From Marine Group I thaumarchaeote (GTDB lineage: Archaea > Thermoproteota > Nitrososphaeria > Nitrososphaerales > Nitrosopumilaceae): a stretch of 64,000 bases of DNA. Below the pieces are notes generated by a model. It worked only from the letters and a program-made list of their open reading frames with translations. It was not told the origin of the DNA and made no database searches. A program made the position numbers and the translations under genes. Shown piece by piece: positions 18,449 to 26,605 of this stretch; position 1 is the stretch's first letter, and the number at the start of each line of letters is the position of its first letter. The stretch spans positions 1 through 64,000 of the forward strand of contig JACASX010000001.1 in assembly GCA_013390745.1 (NCBI GenBank). Direction: 5' to 3'.

Positions 18449-19496
18449 ATTTGATCCAAGAATTATTGGCAACCTTCTGAATTTTGGTAGAAGCTTTATA
18501 CAAGCTCCTATGAAGGCTTCTATACCACATGATGTTGATATTGGTTCAACGCAATTTGATGTAGCATACAAGGAAGATAAAATGCGCTTACTGCATTTCA
18601 GACCGCTTACATCAAGACAAGTCAGAACGCCATTACTTATCTCATATGCAATTATTAACAGATATTATATTTTTGATATTGACCCAAAGAAAAGCTGGGT
18701 AAAAAACTTACTTGAGCAAGGATTTGATGTTTATTTGATTGATTGGGGAACACCTTCGAAGATTGACAAATTTTTGGGATTTGATGAATATGTGAATCGT
18801 TACATGGATAATTGTGTGGATTTTATTTGCGATGAAACTAATGTGGACAAGGTATCAATTCAGGGTTATTGTACAGGCGGAACATTAGCAGCTGTATATT
18901 CATCACTTCATCCAGAACGAGTCAAAAATTTAATCGCAACTGCACCAGTAATTGATGGCTGGAAGGATACTACAGTAGTGAGTAATATTGCAAAATATTT
19001 TGATGTTGACAAATTAGTGGATACGATAGGAAACATGCCACCAGAATTCATCTATTACTGCTTTTCAATTTTAAAGCCATTTGAGCAAGGTGTTGAAAAA
19101 TACATAAAATTTTTGGATAATATTGATGATGAAAAATTTGTTGAGAGATTTCTTAAAATTGAAAAATGGGCAGGTGAAACTCCGCCTATTCCTGGTGAGC
19201 TATTCAAACAGTGGATAAAAGGCATTTATCAAGATAATTTGTTAATACAAAATAAGATGTATGTCAAGAATGAGTTAGTTTCATTAAAGAATATAGACAT
19301 GCCTGTTTTTACTCAGGTTGCTGTTGGTGATCATTTAGTTTCTCCAGAATGTAGCATGCCATTACATTATGCAGTATCAAGTACTGACAAGATATTGAAA
19401 TTATATCCTACAGGGCATGTTGGAATGATAGCTAGTTCATTCAGTCAAAAAACTGTCTTACCAGAGCTTGGTAAGTGGCTTAAAGAAAGGTCATAA
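18435..19496 (+). CDS. phaC: Class III poly(3-hydroxyalkanoate) synthase PhaC
   Basis: 353 residues, the size of class III synthases. The lipase-box-like GYCTGGT has the catalytic cysteine at C146; D299 (VGDH) and H328 (TGHVG) complete the triad. The enzyme polymerises hydroxyacyl-CoA into storage polyester granules. It overlaps phaE. A phasin-like gene, an AbrB-type regulator and an alpha/beta hydrolase follow on the opposite strand. Confidence 0.93.
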   Translation: MSENKFDPRIIGNLLNFGRSFIQAPMKASIPHDVDIGSTQFDVAYKEDKMRLLHFRPLTSRQVRTPLLISYAIINRYYIFDIDPKKSWVKNLLEQGFDVYLIDWGTPSKIDKFLGFDEYVNRYMDNCVDFICDETNVDKVSIQGYCTGGTLAAVYSSLHPERVKNLIATAPVIDGWKDTTVVSNIAKYFDVDKLVDTIGNMPPEFIYYCFSILKPFEQGVEKYIKFLDNIDDEKFVERFLKIEKWAGETPPIPGELFKQWIKGIYQDNLLIQNKMYVKNELVSLKNIDMPVFTQVAVGDHLVSPECSMPLHYAVSSTDKILKLYPTGHVGMIASSFSQKTVLPELGKWLKERS

Positions 19497-19516
19497 AAAA
19501 AAGAAAAACATTCACA

Positions 19517-19939
19517 CTAGTATTTTGGTGTGAATGCGGTTACCCAAGATTGCAATACACCTTTGTTAAGATCAGCAAAAGCCTTTGCATTCTCGTTGAA
19601 GGTCTTGATATTCTGTCTGGTAGCATCGATTGTTGCTAATGCTATCTTGTTTTGAACATCTTGAACCTTACTAATCTGTTCATTTGTTTTGTTTACAACG
19701 TTTTCTGTTGCTTCTGGAAGAGCAGTGTTGATTCCTGTCCTGTTTGCAAATTCTCTCTGCAAAGCAATGGTTGAATCTACAATGTTCTGATATGCTTCAG
19801 TGTATTCTTGCTGTAAGCTTGTAACAGATGTTTGATAGTTTGGGAATGATTTCTCGGTAGTGTTGATCTGTTTTTCGACAGTATCTTCTACGGTTGAGAA
19901 AACGTCATTCTTGACTGTTTTGTTTGATTCGTTACTCAT
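19517..19939 (-). CDS. Phasin-like PHA granule-associated protein
   Basis: 140 residues, entirely helical and rich in Gln, Asn, Thr and Ala, with no motif and no membrane segment. Phasins coat PHA granules and have this composition. The call comes from the position next to phaEC and the AbrB-type gene, an arrangement like the phaR-phaP pair known in haloarchaea. Converges with phaC. Confidence 0.65.
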   Translation of the reverse strand: MSNESNKTVKNDVFSTVEDTVEKQINTTEKSFPNYQTSVTSLQQEYTEAYQNIVDSTIALQREFANRTGINTALPEATENVVNKTNEQISKVQDVQNKIALATIDATRQNIKTFNENAKAFADLNKGVLQSWVTAFTPKY

Positions 19940-20012
19940 GGTTTGTCATGAATGGCAGCACTATATATAGGTAGTGGTAATAATAACCATTTGTAACCAT
20001 TTACTACCATTT

Positions 20013-20309
20013 TCAGTTATTTTTAGGAACGACTGGAATCACAAGAACTTGAACTAAATCACCTTCATCCAAATTAAGAGCCTGTCTTTCTGCCTCAGGT
20101 ATTGAAATTCTTCCATTGCTGCCAACACTAGTTTTGAAAGCAGCCCATGAGAGAAAGTTTGGTATCATATTTTGCAGACTGAATGGATTTTGAAAGTTTG
20201 TCTGAAATGGATTAACATTCTTTGCAAAATCAGATTGTGCTTGCGATGTTTTTTCTAGCCATTGCTTGAATAATTCAGCTGGATCATATGGGTTTTTCTT
20301 TCCTTCCAT
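20013..20309 (-). CDS. AbrB/SpoVT-type DNA-binding protein, PhaR-like
   Basis: 98 residues. The C-terminal half is an AbrB swapped-hairpin domain (VGSNGRISIPEAERQAL, then GDLVQVLVIPV). The N-terminal half (PAELFKQWLEKTSQAQSDF) is helical and amphipathic and could bind the granule or PhaP. In haloarchaea an AbrB-type PhaR represses phaP and senses granules; the same logic is inferred here. The ATG at 20309 is preferred over 20315 because a TATA box (TTTATAAG) is centred 26 bases upstream, giving a leaderless mRNA. Confidence 0.75.
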   Translation of the reverse strand: MEGKKNPYDPAELFKQWLEKTSQAQSDFAKNVNPFQTNFQNPFSLQNMIPNFLSWAAFKTSVGSNGRISIPEAERQALNLDEGDLVQVLVIPVVPKNN

Positions 20310-20345
20310 TACCATCAGTGGGTGGATTACCTTATAAAATGATCG

Positions 20346-21125
20346 CTAATTAAGAAAATTTGACATAATTTCAAAGAATTTCTCTGGTTTTTCTACGTAT
20401 GGAGTATGTCCACATCCTACCATTTTGTAAAATCTACAATCATTGATTGCAGAAACAAAAGGTTGTGCATATTTAATTGGAATTACAGGGTCATTTTCAC
20501 CCCAAATAATTAGTGTAGGAATTGTGATCAGCTTTAATTTTTTAATAGTTATCTCCGAGTTAGTTAATTCTAGAAGTGTTGACAGAAAGGCTCGTTTTGC
20601 ATTTGGTAGTTGCATCCTTTCTATGAATCCAGAAACAATTTTTTCGTTAATTTTCTTTCTGCCAGACATAACTTGAAATGCATTCAATGCTGATTCACTA
20701 CTTGGGTACATTGCAGCTGAAATGTACGCATCTAATGCAGGGGTTGAATGTTTCATAATACCAGATGGTGAGACGAGAACAAGTTTTCTCACATTCATAT
20801 TATTAATTACATATTCAGCAGCAATTTGACCACCAAGCGAAGAGCCAATAATATTCAGATTTTTAATTCCGATTTTGTTCACAAATTTGGATAGAAACTC
20901 TGCAAAGTAGTCAGTTGTATAATCAACAATTGGTTTGTCACTATATCCAAAGCCAATAAGGTCCGGAACAACAACTCTAAATTTTTTAGCAAAAAGTGGT
21001 ATTACATTTTCCCATCTTTCCGCAGAAGCTCCAAGACCATGAAGAAAAAGAAGCGTATCCTTCGAAGTTCCTTTCTCAAAATAGCGTATTTTGTTACTAT
21101 CTATTTCAGTCGTTTTTACTGTCAT
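20346..21125 (-). CDS. Alpha/beta hydrolase, possibly PHA-related
   Basis: 259 residues with a complete alpha/beta hydrolase pattern: oxyanion HGLGAS, nucleophile elbow IGSSLGGQ, acid WGENDPVIP and histidine GCGHTPYVEKP. It lies on the same strand just upstream of the AbrB-type gene (30-base gap), so a role in PHA mobilisation is possible. A general esterase is equally compatible with the sequence. Confidence 0.8.
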   Translation of the reverse strand: MTVKTTEIDSNKIRYFEKGTSKDTLLFLHGLGASAERWENVIPLFAKKFRVVVPDLIGFGYSDKPIVDYTTDYFAEFLSKFVNKIGIKNLNIIGSSLGGQIAAEYVINNMNVRKLVLVSPSGIMKHSTPALDAYISAAMYPSSESALNAFQVMSGRKKINEKIVSGFIERMQLPNAKRAFLSTLLELTNSEITIKKLKLITIPTLIIWGENDPVIPIKYAQPFVSAINDCRFYKMVGCGHTPYVEKPEKFFEIMSNFLN

Positions 21126-21238
21126 ATTAGCTGGCTTGAAGTGGCTAAGATATAAGATTTTACGGATTCATTTGTTTATGATTTTCATCATGAAACTTTT
21201 GCTTAACAAATTATTAGACATATAACACAAATTCAGGC

Positions 21239-21349
21239 ATGAATATAGGTTTCCTTTATTTGGCATCAGGCGTTGTCGCCGGAGTTTTAGGTGGTATTTT
21301 CCTTGTATCCTTTTTCTATAATCCTGAAAGCTTGTTTATGCCTCCTTAG
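21239..21349 (+). CDS. 36-residue single-helix membrane peptide
   Basis: Starts MNIGFLYLASGVVAGVLGG and ends ESLFMPP. One glycine-rich transmembrane helix covers about residues 4-26. A TATA-like ATATAAC lies about 20 bases before the ATG, consistent with a leaderless transcript. Function unknown; it could be a small subunit of a membrane complex. Confidence 0.5.
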   Translation: MNIGFLYLASGVVAGVLGGIFLVSFFYNPESLFMPP

Positions 21350-21363
21350 TTTTTAATTCAAAA

Positions 21364-22575
21364 TCATAGTTCTTTAGCGACCATTGGCAAAAAGGCACCA
21401 GCATCAGATACAATTCCTAATGCTTGCCATGTACCACGATCCATCAATTTTGTAACAGTTGGCTGGTTTATGTCAATAACTATCACTTTGACATTAGCAG
21501 GAAGCATATTTCCAGTTGCAATTGAATGTAGCATGGTAGCCACCATTATGACCATTGAAGCACCTTTTAGAATTTCCTTGTATTTTTTCTGAGCAAGTGC
21601 AACATCTGTAATCACACCAGGCAAAGGACCGTCATCACGTAAGGATCCAGCTAAAACAAATGGTACTTTCTTTTTTATGCATTCATACATTATTCCTCTT
21701 GTTAGCTTTTTTGATTTCACCATTTTTTCGATAGAACCAGCTTTAAAGACTGCATTTATCGCTTCCATGTGATTTCTGTGACCCCTTACAGCAAGAGTTC
21801 CATCACGAATGTTCATGCCAAGAGATGTTCCCAGTGTAGCATATTCAATGTCATGAACTGCGAGTGCATTTCCAGCCAAAAGCGCATCGATATATCCATG
21901 ACGGATAAGTTTTGAAACTGATTCAGTTGCACCTGTATGAATAATTGCAGGACCACCAACTAGAATAATTTTACCGCCATTCTTTTTGGTACGTCGTATA
22001 TCTTCTGCAACTTTTTTAGCTATATGCTGTGTTGGTCTCTCACTAGAGCTCCCACTTCCCATGAATTCAAATACATTCATTCCCTCTCGAGGTCTTTCAG
22101 GTGGAATAATTTTGACGCCATTTTCTCCTACAACAATTTTGTCACCTTTTTTTATCTGACGGATTGGAACACACATTGCTTTTTTGGATTTAACAATAAC
22201 ACATTTGTCCATCATCATGTTGTCCACATCAATCCATTTGTTGTTAAGAAAAATTTGTGTTGGATTATTTGTTGTACTGTAAAAATTATCAGGCATTACC
22301 ATATCTCTTGTTGCAGCCTTTAACATTACATTTTTTTGAGTTTTAGATGTGGCACCTTGACGATAAACATAGTTTAAGATTATGTCCAGATTTTTTGCAT
22401 TCGTTCCAGTAACAAGCAGTTTTGCATAACTTTCATCCTTCTTCTTCTTACCAACCTGTATATCTAAAACCTCAAACGAGCCACCATGATCCATAATCCC
22501 ATCAAATACCTTTGTCAGGATCAGCGAATCTATAAGATGTCCTTGCAGTTCTATTTCGGATGAAAATTTCTTCAT
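21364..22575 (-). CDS. LOR/SDH-domain protein, archaeal ornithine cyclodeaminase family (TIGR00300)
   Basis: 403 residues. The N-terminal LOR/SDH bifunctional-enzyme domain (IELQGHLIDSLILTKVFD, GGSFEVLDIQVG) is followed by a nucleotide-binding C-terminal half (GGPAIIHTGA, LLAGNALAVHDIE). Members such as Methanococcus MMP1218 act as ornithine cyclodeaminase, making proline from ornithine. The family match is strong; the exact activity here is inferred. Confidence 0.85.
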   Translation of the reverse strand: MKKFSSEIELQGHLIDSLILTKVFDGIMDHGGSFEVLDIQVGKKKKDESYAKLLVTGTNAKNLDIILNYVYRQGATSKTQKNVMLKAATRDMVMPDNFYSTTNNPTQIFLNNKWIDVDNMMMDKCVIVKSKKAMCVPIRQIKKGDKIVVGENGVKIIPPERPREGMNVFEFMGSGSSSERPTQHIAKKVAEDIRRTKKNGGKIILVGGPAIIHTGATESVSKLIRHGYIDALLAGNALAVHDIEYATLGTSLGMNIRDGTLAVRGHRNHMEAINAVFKAGSIEKMVKSKKLTRGIMYECIKKKVPFVLAGSLRDDGPLPGVITDVALAQKKYKEILKGASMVIMVATMLHSIATGNMLPANVKVIVIDINQPTVTKLMDRGTWQALGIVSDAGAFLPMVAKEL

Positions 22576-22632
22576 ATGTTCACCTAAATTATTGGTAAGT
22601 AAAACGTTACGACAATATAATTTGATTATTTA

Positions 22633-22980
22633 CTATACTGGGAGGCTAACCTCACCATCATACTCCTGAATATTATCTGATTTTAGCGAATTTATTATGC
22701 TGGTCTTTTCTTCATCAGACAATCCTTGTACAATCGTCTTCGCAATTCCATTTTTATCACATAACACAAGAAGGTATCCACCATCATCAGTTACAACAAA
22801 TCCAGATGCGCCATTAACAACCGCATACAAATTTTCTTCCCCAACTGGTTCCCAGATGTTTGTTTTGTTGTCCTTTAGCGCTAATGCGGGCATTGCTTTG
22901 CCATTTGCAAACTTGTTTAGGTACTCTCTTGCATCATTAACACGTTTCTGACCAACTTTTAGAGCCATAAAATATTGCAT
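22633..22980 (-). CDS. Hypothetical protein
   Basis: 115 residues, globular in appearance and not membrane bound; the segment NGASGFVVTDDGGYLLVLCD suggests a beta-rich core. It may start at the ATG for MQYF or the internal ATG for MALKVG. It is followed on the same strand by a short Lys-rich gene. No family recognised. Confidence 0.6.
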   Translation of the reverse strand: MQYFMALKVGQKRVNDAREYLNKFANGKAMPALALKDNKTNIWEPVGEENLYAVVNGASGFVVTDDGGYLLVLCDKNGIAKTIVQGLSDEEKTSIINSLKSDNIQEYDGEVSLPV

Positions 22981-22991
22981 TGTATATCATC

Positions 22992-23180
22992 TCAAGATTG
23001 CTTCTTATTATTTGATTTTTTTTTAGGGTGATGATTACTCTTTTTTTTCTTTGGTTTCGCGTAGTAATCGGCAGCAGCTATTTTTGGATTTAAAACTTGC
23101 ATTACTTGTTTTTTAATACCACCAGTTTTCTTTTTTGATTCATTATTCTTTTTTCCAAGAAAATTAAAAAAACCCATCAT
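22992..23180 (-). CDS. Small Lys-rich protein
   Basis: 62 residues with a short hydrophobic N-terminus (MGFFNFLG) and then an extremely basic tail (KKKKSNHHPKKK). Nucleic-acid or ribosome binding is plausible from charge alone. It lies 11 bases upstream of the preceding hypothetical gene's start on the same strand. Low-complexity composition lowers confidence. Confidence 0.5.
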   Translation of the reverse strand: MMGFFNFLGKKNNESKKKTGGIKKQVMQVLNPKIAAADYYAKPKKKKSNHHPKKKSNNKKQS

Positions 23181-23207
23181 GAGAATTTAGGCATTATATG
23201 ATAAATA

Positions 23208-23735
23208 TCATTCCATAAAATTTGAAAGAATATTACGTAAATTTTTGCTTTTAATTTCCTTTTTTGCAGTATTGAAGAAGGTTTGTAGTTTTTCTTTGGA
23301 AATTCCCTTGTTTTGATAAAATTTTGCTTGAAACGCCATTTCCAATTTATCAATGTCATGTAGTAATCTAGATTCTTGCGAAGAATTTTTTTGATATTCA
23401 TTCCATATTTCAAAATATGGTTCAGCAATTCTATCTGGCAGGTTTTTTAAAATTTGTTTCATTGCAATATTTTCTTTTCTAACTTTTTCATTTTTTGCTA
23501 TATTGTCTGGAATTATGTCTCCAATAATAGATTCGGCTAAATCATGCAATAATGCCATCTTGACAATTTTTTCAGTGTTTAATCCTTCCAAGTCTGATAA
23601 AATCATTGATATCACCGCAGTTGAATAACTGTGTTCCGCAACAGATTCTGGATTAATGATTTCTAGTTTTTCTTTCCAGCCTTGTCTTGGCACATTTTTT
23701 AATTCCAAAACTTTTTGAAAAAATTCTTCGATCAT
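23208..23735 (-). CDS. HD-domain phosphohydrolase (YfbR/HDDC2-like)
   Basis: About 175 residues. The HD metal-binding set is visible: AEHSYSTA, then LLHDLAESIIGD, and a late LLHDIDKLE, which matches the 5'-deoxynucleotidase YfbR/HDDC2 group. It would dephosphorylate nucleoside monophosphates. The ATG at 23735 is chosen: a longer frame extends into the tRNA-Phe gene and cannot be the natural protein. Confidence 0.82.
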   Translation of the reverse strand: MIEEFFQKVLELKNVPRQGWKEKLEIINPESVAEHSYSTAVISMILSDLEGLNTEKIVKMALLHDLAESIIGDIIPDNIAKNEKVRKENIAMKQILKNLPDRIAEPYFEIWNEYQKNSSQESRLLHDIDKLEMAFQAKFYQNKGISKEKLQTFFNTAKKEIKSKNLRNILSNFME

Positions 23736-23801
23736 TTTATTTATACCTCTAATATTTTGAAAGGACAAGCTTAAATTCCTAACAATTTGAATTTGCGGTA
23801 T

Positions 23802-23875
23802 GCCAGGGTAGCTCAGCCTGGGAGAGCACTCGGCTGAAGACCGAGCTGTCGCGCGTTCAAGTCCCGCCCCTGGCA
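23802..23875 (+). tRNA. tRNA-Phe (anticodon GAA)
   Basis: Full cloverleaf. The acceptor stem is GCCAGGG/CCCTGGC with discriminator A at 23875. The D-arm is GCTC/GAGC, the anticodon stem CTCGG/CCGAG with loop CTGAAGA (GAA at 23836-23838), and the T-loop TTCAAGT. CCA is not encoded. The T-stem as read (GCGCG/CCCGC) contains one C-C mismatch. No intron is seen. Confidence 0.95.
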
Positions 23876-23947
23876 CTTGTTTTTGTTAATAAAATTGAAA
23901 ATGATAATATTTTAATAGAAGATATCATATTGTTTTCTGATTTTCTT

Positions 23948-24148
23948 ATGAAATCTAAAAAGACTATAACAAAATCTAAGAAAACTGGAAAGAAACCAGC
24001 TAAGAAAAAAGCAAAAAAATCATCTGATTCAACAGACGATTCAGGTATTGTACTAATAGATGATGATTTGGAAATTGATGAAGAAAAGGAACTGGAAGAG
24101 CGTAAAGCATTTTTGGAAGAAGCACGCTCACAAGATACTGGTGACTAG
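23948..24148 (+). CDS. Small bipolar-charge protein (Lys-rich head, acidic tail)
   Basis: About 66 residues from the ATG at 23948. The first third is almost all Lys, Ser and Thr (KPAKKKAKK) and the rest is acidic (DDDLEIDEEKELEE). It is probably largely disordered apart from a C-terminal helix. It lies downstream of tRNA-Phe on the same strand. Function unknown. Confidence 0.6.
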   Translation: MKSKKTITKSKKTGKKPAKKKAKKSSDSTDDSGIVLIDDDLEIDEEKELEERKAFLEEARSQDTGD

Positions 24149-24185
24149 ACTAAATCTTTATTCGTTTTAAGATCTAATTTTAAAC

Positions 24186-24425
24186 ATGAGAGCATTATCC
24201 TTGATTAGCATTAAACCTGGGACGATTGATCAAGTTACAGAATTACTCTCAAAAAAACGTAAGATAACAAAAGAGGTATTACCAGTAACTGGTAGAGCAG
24301 ACATCTGTGTTCTTATGAACGGTTCTATTAATGATATCAACATTACAATTATGGATTTTAAAAAGATCGATAATATAGTCGCAACAGAAACCCTTATGGA
24401 AATGGAGGTTGATCTAGGTTGGTAA
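24186..24425 (+). CDS. Stand-alone AsnC/Lrp ligand-binding (RAM) domain protein, copy 1
   Basis: 79 residues. The beta-alpha-beta-beta-alpha-beta pattern with VLPVTGRADICVLMNG matches the effector domain of Lrp/AsnC regulators without any DNA-binding HTH. Such proteins bind amino acids or form mixed oligomers with full Lrp proteins. It overlaps the next gene, a second copy, by 7 bases. Confidence 0.78.
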   Translation: MRALSLISIKPGTIDQVTELLSKKRKITKEVLPVTGRADICVLMNGSINDINITIMDFKKIDNIVATETLMEMEVDLGW

Positions 24426-24637
24426 AAGCTATCGTATTAGTAAAATCACCTAAAAAACTCATCGCAGCAAGATTGAAACAAGTAAATTTAGTAAATGAAT
24501 CTTTTCCTGTTAGTGGACAGTTTGATGCAGTTGCAGTGATTCAAGTGGAAAGGTTAGTTCAGATTAAAGATGTTACCACTCAGATTCAAAAAATAAATGG
24601 AGTAGAAAGAACAGAAACAATGGTAGAGGTACAGTAA
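24419..24637 (+). CDS. Stand-alone AsnC/Lrp ligand-binding (RAM) domain protein, copy 2
   Basis: 72 residues with the same fold and core (ESFPVSGQFDAVAVIQV, then GVERTETMVEV). It starts with TTG inside the end of copy 1, so the two are translationally coupled and may assemble as a heteromer. A diverged tandem duplication is the simplest origin. Confidence 0.75.
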   Translation: MVKAIVLVKSPKKLIAARLKQVNLVNESFPVSGQFDAVAVIQVERLVQIKDVTTQIQKINGVERTETMVEVQ

Positions 24638-24671
24638 TAAAGAATTTACAATAGAGGCTGTTAGAAGATTC

Positions 24672-25076
24672 ATGAATATTAAAAAAGTTGGTAATGTTAT
24701 ATTGGCAGTAAAGGATCTAAACAAATCAGTTGAATTTTATAATAAAATTTTAGGCATGCCGATTAAAAAACAAAGGGAGAATTGGGTTGACCTTGGTCAA
24801 TCTGGGGCATTACTTAGCCTTCACCCAGCATCTGCGGAACTTCTAACACCAAATGATATGATTATGATCGGTTTTGTAGTAGGTGATGTTTCTTCTGTTA
24901 TTGATGAATTGAAATCTAAAAATGTAAAAATTCATAGAGATATACAAAACAAGTCATCTGGAAAAAATGCAATTATATTAGATCCTGATGGTTATATGAT
25001 TTCGTTGTTCGAACCAGATTTTAGCGCTGAAAAACACATACAGTCAGGCGGTTACATAGGATTTACTCCTGCATAA
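24672..25076 (+). CDS. VOC-superfamily (glyoxalase/dioxygenase-like) protein
   Basis: 134 residues with two beta-alpha-beta-beta-beta modules: VGNVILAVKDLNKSVEFYNK opens the first, and GKNAIILDPDGYMISLFEPD closes the second. This is the VOC fold shared by glyoxalase I, methylmalonyl-CoA epimerase and bleomycin-binding proteins. The metal ligands are not complete enough to assign a reaction. Confidence 0.8.
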   Translation: MNIKKVGNVILAVKDLNKSVEFYNKILGMPIKKQRENWVDLGQSGALLSLHPASAELLTPNDMIMIGFVVGDVSSVIDELKSKNVKIHRDIQNKSSGKNAIILDPDGYMISLFEPDFSAEKHIQSGGYIGFTPA

Positions 25077-25080
25077 AATT

Positions 25081-25446
25081 TTATTTTTTATTTTCTAATT
25101 TCTTTTTTAATTCCAAATTTTCTTTAAGAATTTTTTGTTTTTCTTCTTTTAGTAATGTAATTGAATTTTCTTTTGAATACATCGGGTGTCCAGGGGGAAT
25201 TAATTTATCCAGAGACATATTTAGAAGACCTGCAGCCATTTGTTGATACATCTGTGCAAAATTTTCTAGTTTAGGAGTTAGTGCAGCACCATCAGCAGAC
25301 ATTTTTTCTTTTAGTTTTGGAGTATTAACTAAACCCTTTGGTATACTAACACCAGGTGGATAACGGATTGAATCCGGTGCTAACGTCGAAAAATCTGCTG
25401 GGAGACCATACACGCCAATTTTTTTTTTCGCAGCATAATAATCCAT
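25081..25446 (-). CDS. Hypothetical protein with C-terminal coiled coil
   Basis: 121 residues. The N-terminal half is proline-rich (RYPPGVSIPKGLVNTPK), the middle is helical, and the last 30 residues are a Lys/Glu coiled coil. Converges with the VOC gene. No family recognised. Confidence 0.6.
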   Translation of the reverse strand: MDYYAAKKKIGVYGLPADFSTLAPDSIRYPPGVSIPKGLVNTPKLKEKMSADGAALTPKLENFAQMYQQMAAGLLNMSLDKLIPPGHPMYSKENSITLLKEEKQKILKENLELKKKLENKK

Positions 25447-25539
25447 ATTTTTCTAGATATATTGGCATATTTGTTCTTTAGTGTACGCCTAAAACATTGC
25501 ATAATGTAAAGACGCGGTTAGTTCTTATCAATTAGTGTC

Positions 25540-25562
25540 GATCGCTGATCCTTATAGCGATC
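25540..25562 (+). promoter_or_regulatory. Inverted repeat over the TATA box of the CxxC miniprotein gene
   Basis: GATCGCT (25540-25546) and AGCGATC (25556-25562) form a perfect 7-base inverted repeat with a 9-base spacer, and the TATA-like TTATAG sits at its right edge. The ATG at 25581 is about 27 bases from the TATA centre. This geometry suggests a repressor operator blocking TBP. Confidence 0.45.
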
Positions 25563-25580
25563 ATAAGTTTTTTGAAAAAA

Positions 25581-25730
25581 ATGATTCAGCGGCAAAAAAA
25601 GAAATGTATGAAATGTAAGAAAAGCATACATCCAATGGAACTACACAAACTTGTCATGTATGTTATTGAAGAGGAATTTACTGAACATCATTACGAGCAT
25701 GTTGAATGTCCTGAAAAGTTTACGGTTTGA
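25581..25730 (+). CDS. 49-residue CxxC miniprotein
   Basis: Starts MIQRQKKKCMKCKKSIHP. C9 and C12 with a later C43 and nearby His residues could bind one zinc, and the tail is acidic and His-rich (EEFTEHHYEHVECPE). The start is supported by the upstream TATA box. Function unknown. Confidence 0.5.
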   Translation: MIQRQKKKCMKCKKSIHPMELHKLVMYVIEEEFTEHHYEHVECPEKFTV

Positions 25731-25763
25731 ATAGATTTTATGTAATAGATTTTATGGTAAGGC

Positions 25764-26600
25764 ATGAGATTAGGTAGTAAAACAGACGATGAGTTTTTGA
25801 TTAAACTTAATAAAAAAAATAGTCAGATTCAAAGCATTTTTCATGAAAAAATTAAGGAAATTGCAAAAAAACATCTGGTTGATGTTATGATGCAGGATGG
25901 TATTGTAAAAAAACAGGAAACATTTGATGTAGAGAAAATTCATCAGGTTTACAATGGATTTGCTAACAGATTGCAAGATTGGACGTTAGATGGTATTTCA
26001 AGTACTAATAATGAGGGAATTAGGAGAAATTTTATTAAATTAAATACAAACGCAGATAACTGTAAAATTTCGTTGCATTTTTCTATACAATACCATGTTA
26101 TACTGTTTTATCAGCCAAACTATGAAGTCATGAAAAAACAAAAAGAGTTATCAGATTTTATGGACATGACAAAAAAACAGGAAGGTGAACTTACTGAAAA
26201 AAGTGATCATGTAATACTTGAAAAATTAAGGGCTGAAGGATACAAGGATCTGGATACCCAGAATCTTTTTGAAATTTTTTACAATGATGATAAAATCAGA
26301 GAAAAAATCATGAATGAAATTGACTTACAGACTGATGGTGATTTACAAAAAATTAGTCAGCGTAAAGAAAATCTATTAAAGGAATTGGATGATTTGCTTC
26401 TTGAAACATATCAAATGGAGCCTATACTTATTGACGAAGCTAGACTTGTGACGGGTGAGGAAGGATGTGTATGCAATATAGACATTGAAATGATTGAAAA
26501 TGGCCAAAAAAGTGGTTTGTTTGACTCTAATCAAATTTCAAGCAGTACAAAAGAAAAAATCAGTATCTTGATTGATCAGGTTCTAGAAGCTATTACTTAA
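25764..26600 (+). CDS. Hypothetical helical protein
   Basis: 278 residues with no membrane segment. Long helices dominate the C-terminal half (LQKISQRKENLLKELDDLLLE). A central segment (NCKISLHFSIQYHVILFYQP) looks beta-rich. It follows the CxxC miniprotein by 33 bases and could be in its transcript. No family recognised. Confidence 0.65.
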   Translation: MRLGSKTDDEFLIKLNKKNSQIQSIFHEKIKEIAKKHLVDVMMQDGIVKKQETFDVEKIHQVYNGFANRLQDWTLDGISSTNNEGIRRNFIKLNTNADNCKISLHFSIQYHVILFYQPNYEVMKKQKELSDFMDMTKKQEGELTEKSDHVILEKLRAEGYKDLDTQNLFEIFYNDDKIREKIMNEIDLQTDGDLQKISQRKENLLKELDDLLLETYQMEPILIDEARLVTGEEGCVCNIDIEMIENGQKSGLFDSNQISSSTKEKISILIDQVLEAIT

Positions 26601-26605
26601 TCATC

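Noticed and set aside
23736-23876. N-terminal extension of the HD phosphohydrolase
   Set aside because: The extension would be encoded by the complement of tRNA-Phe; the ATG at 23735 gives the normal family start.
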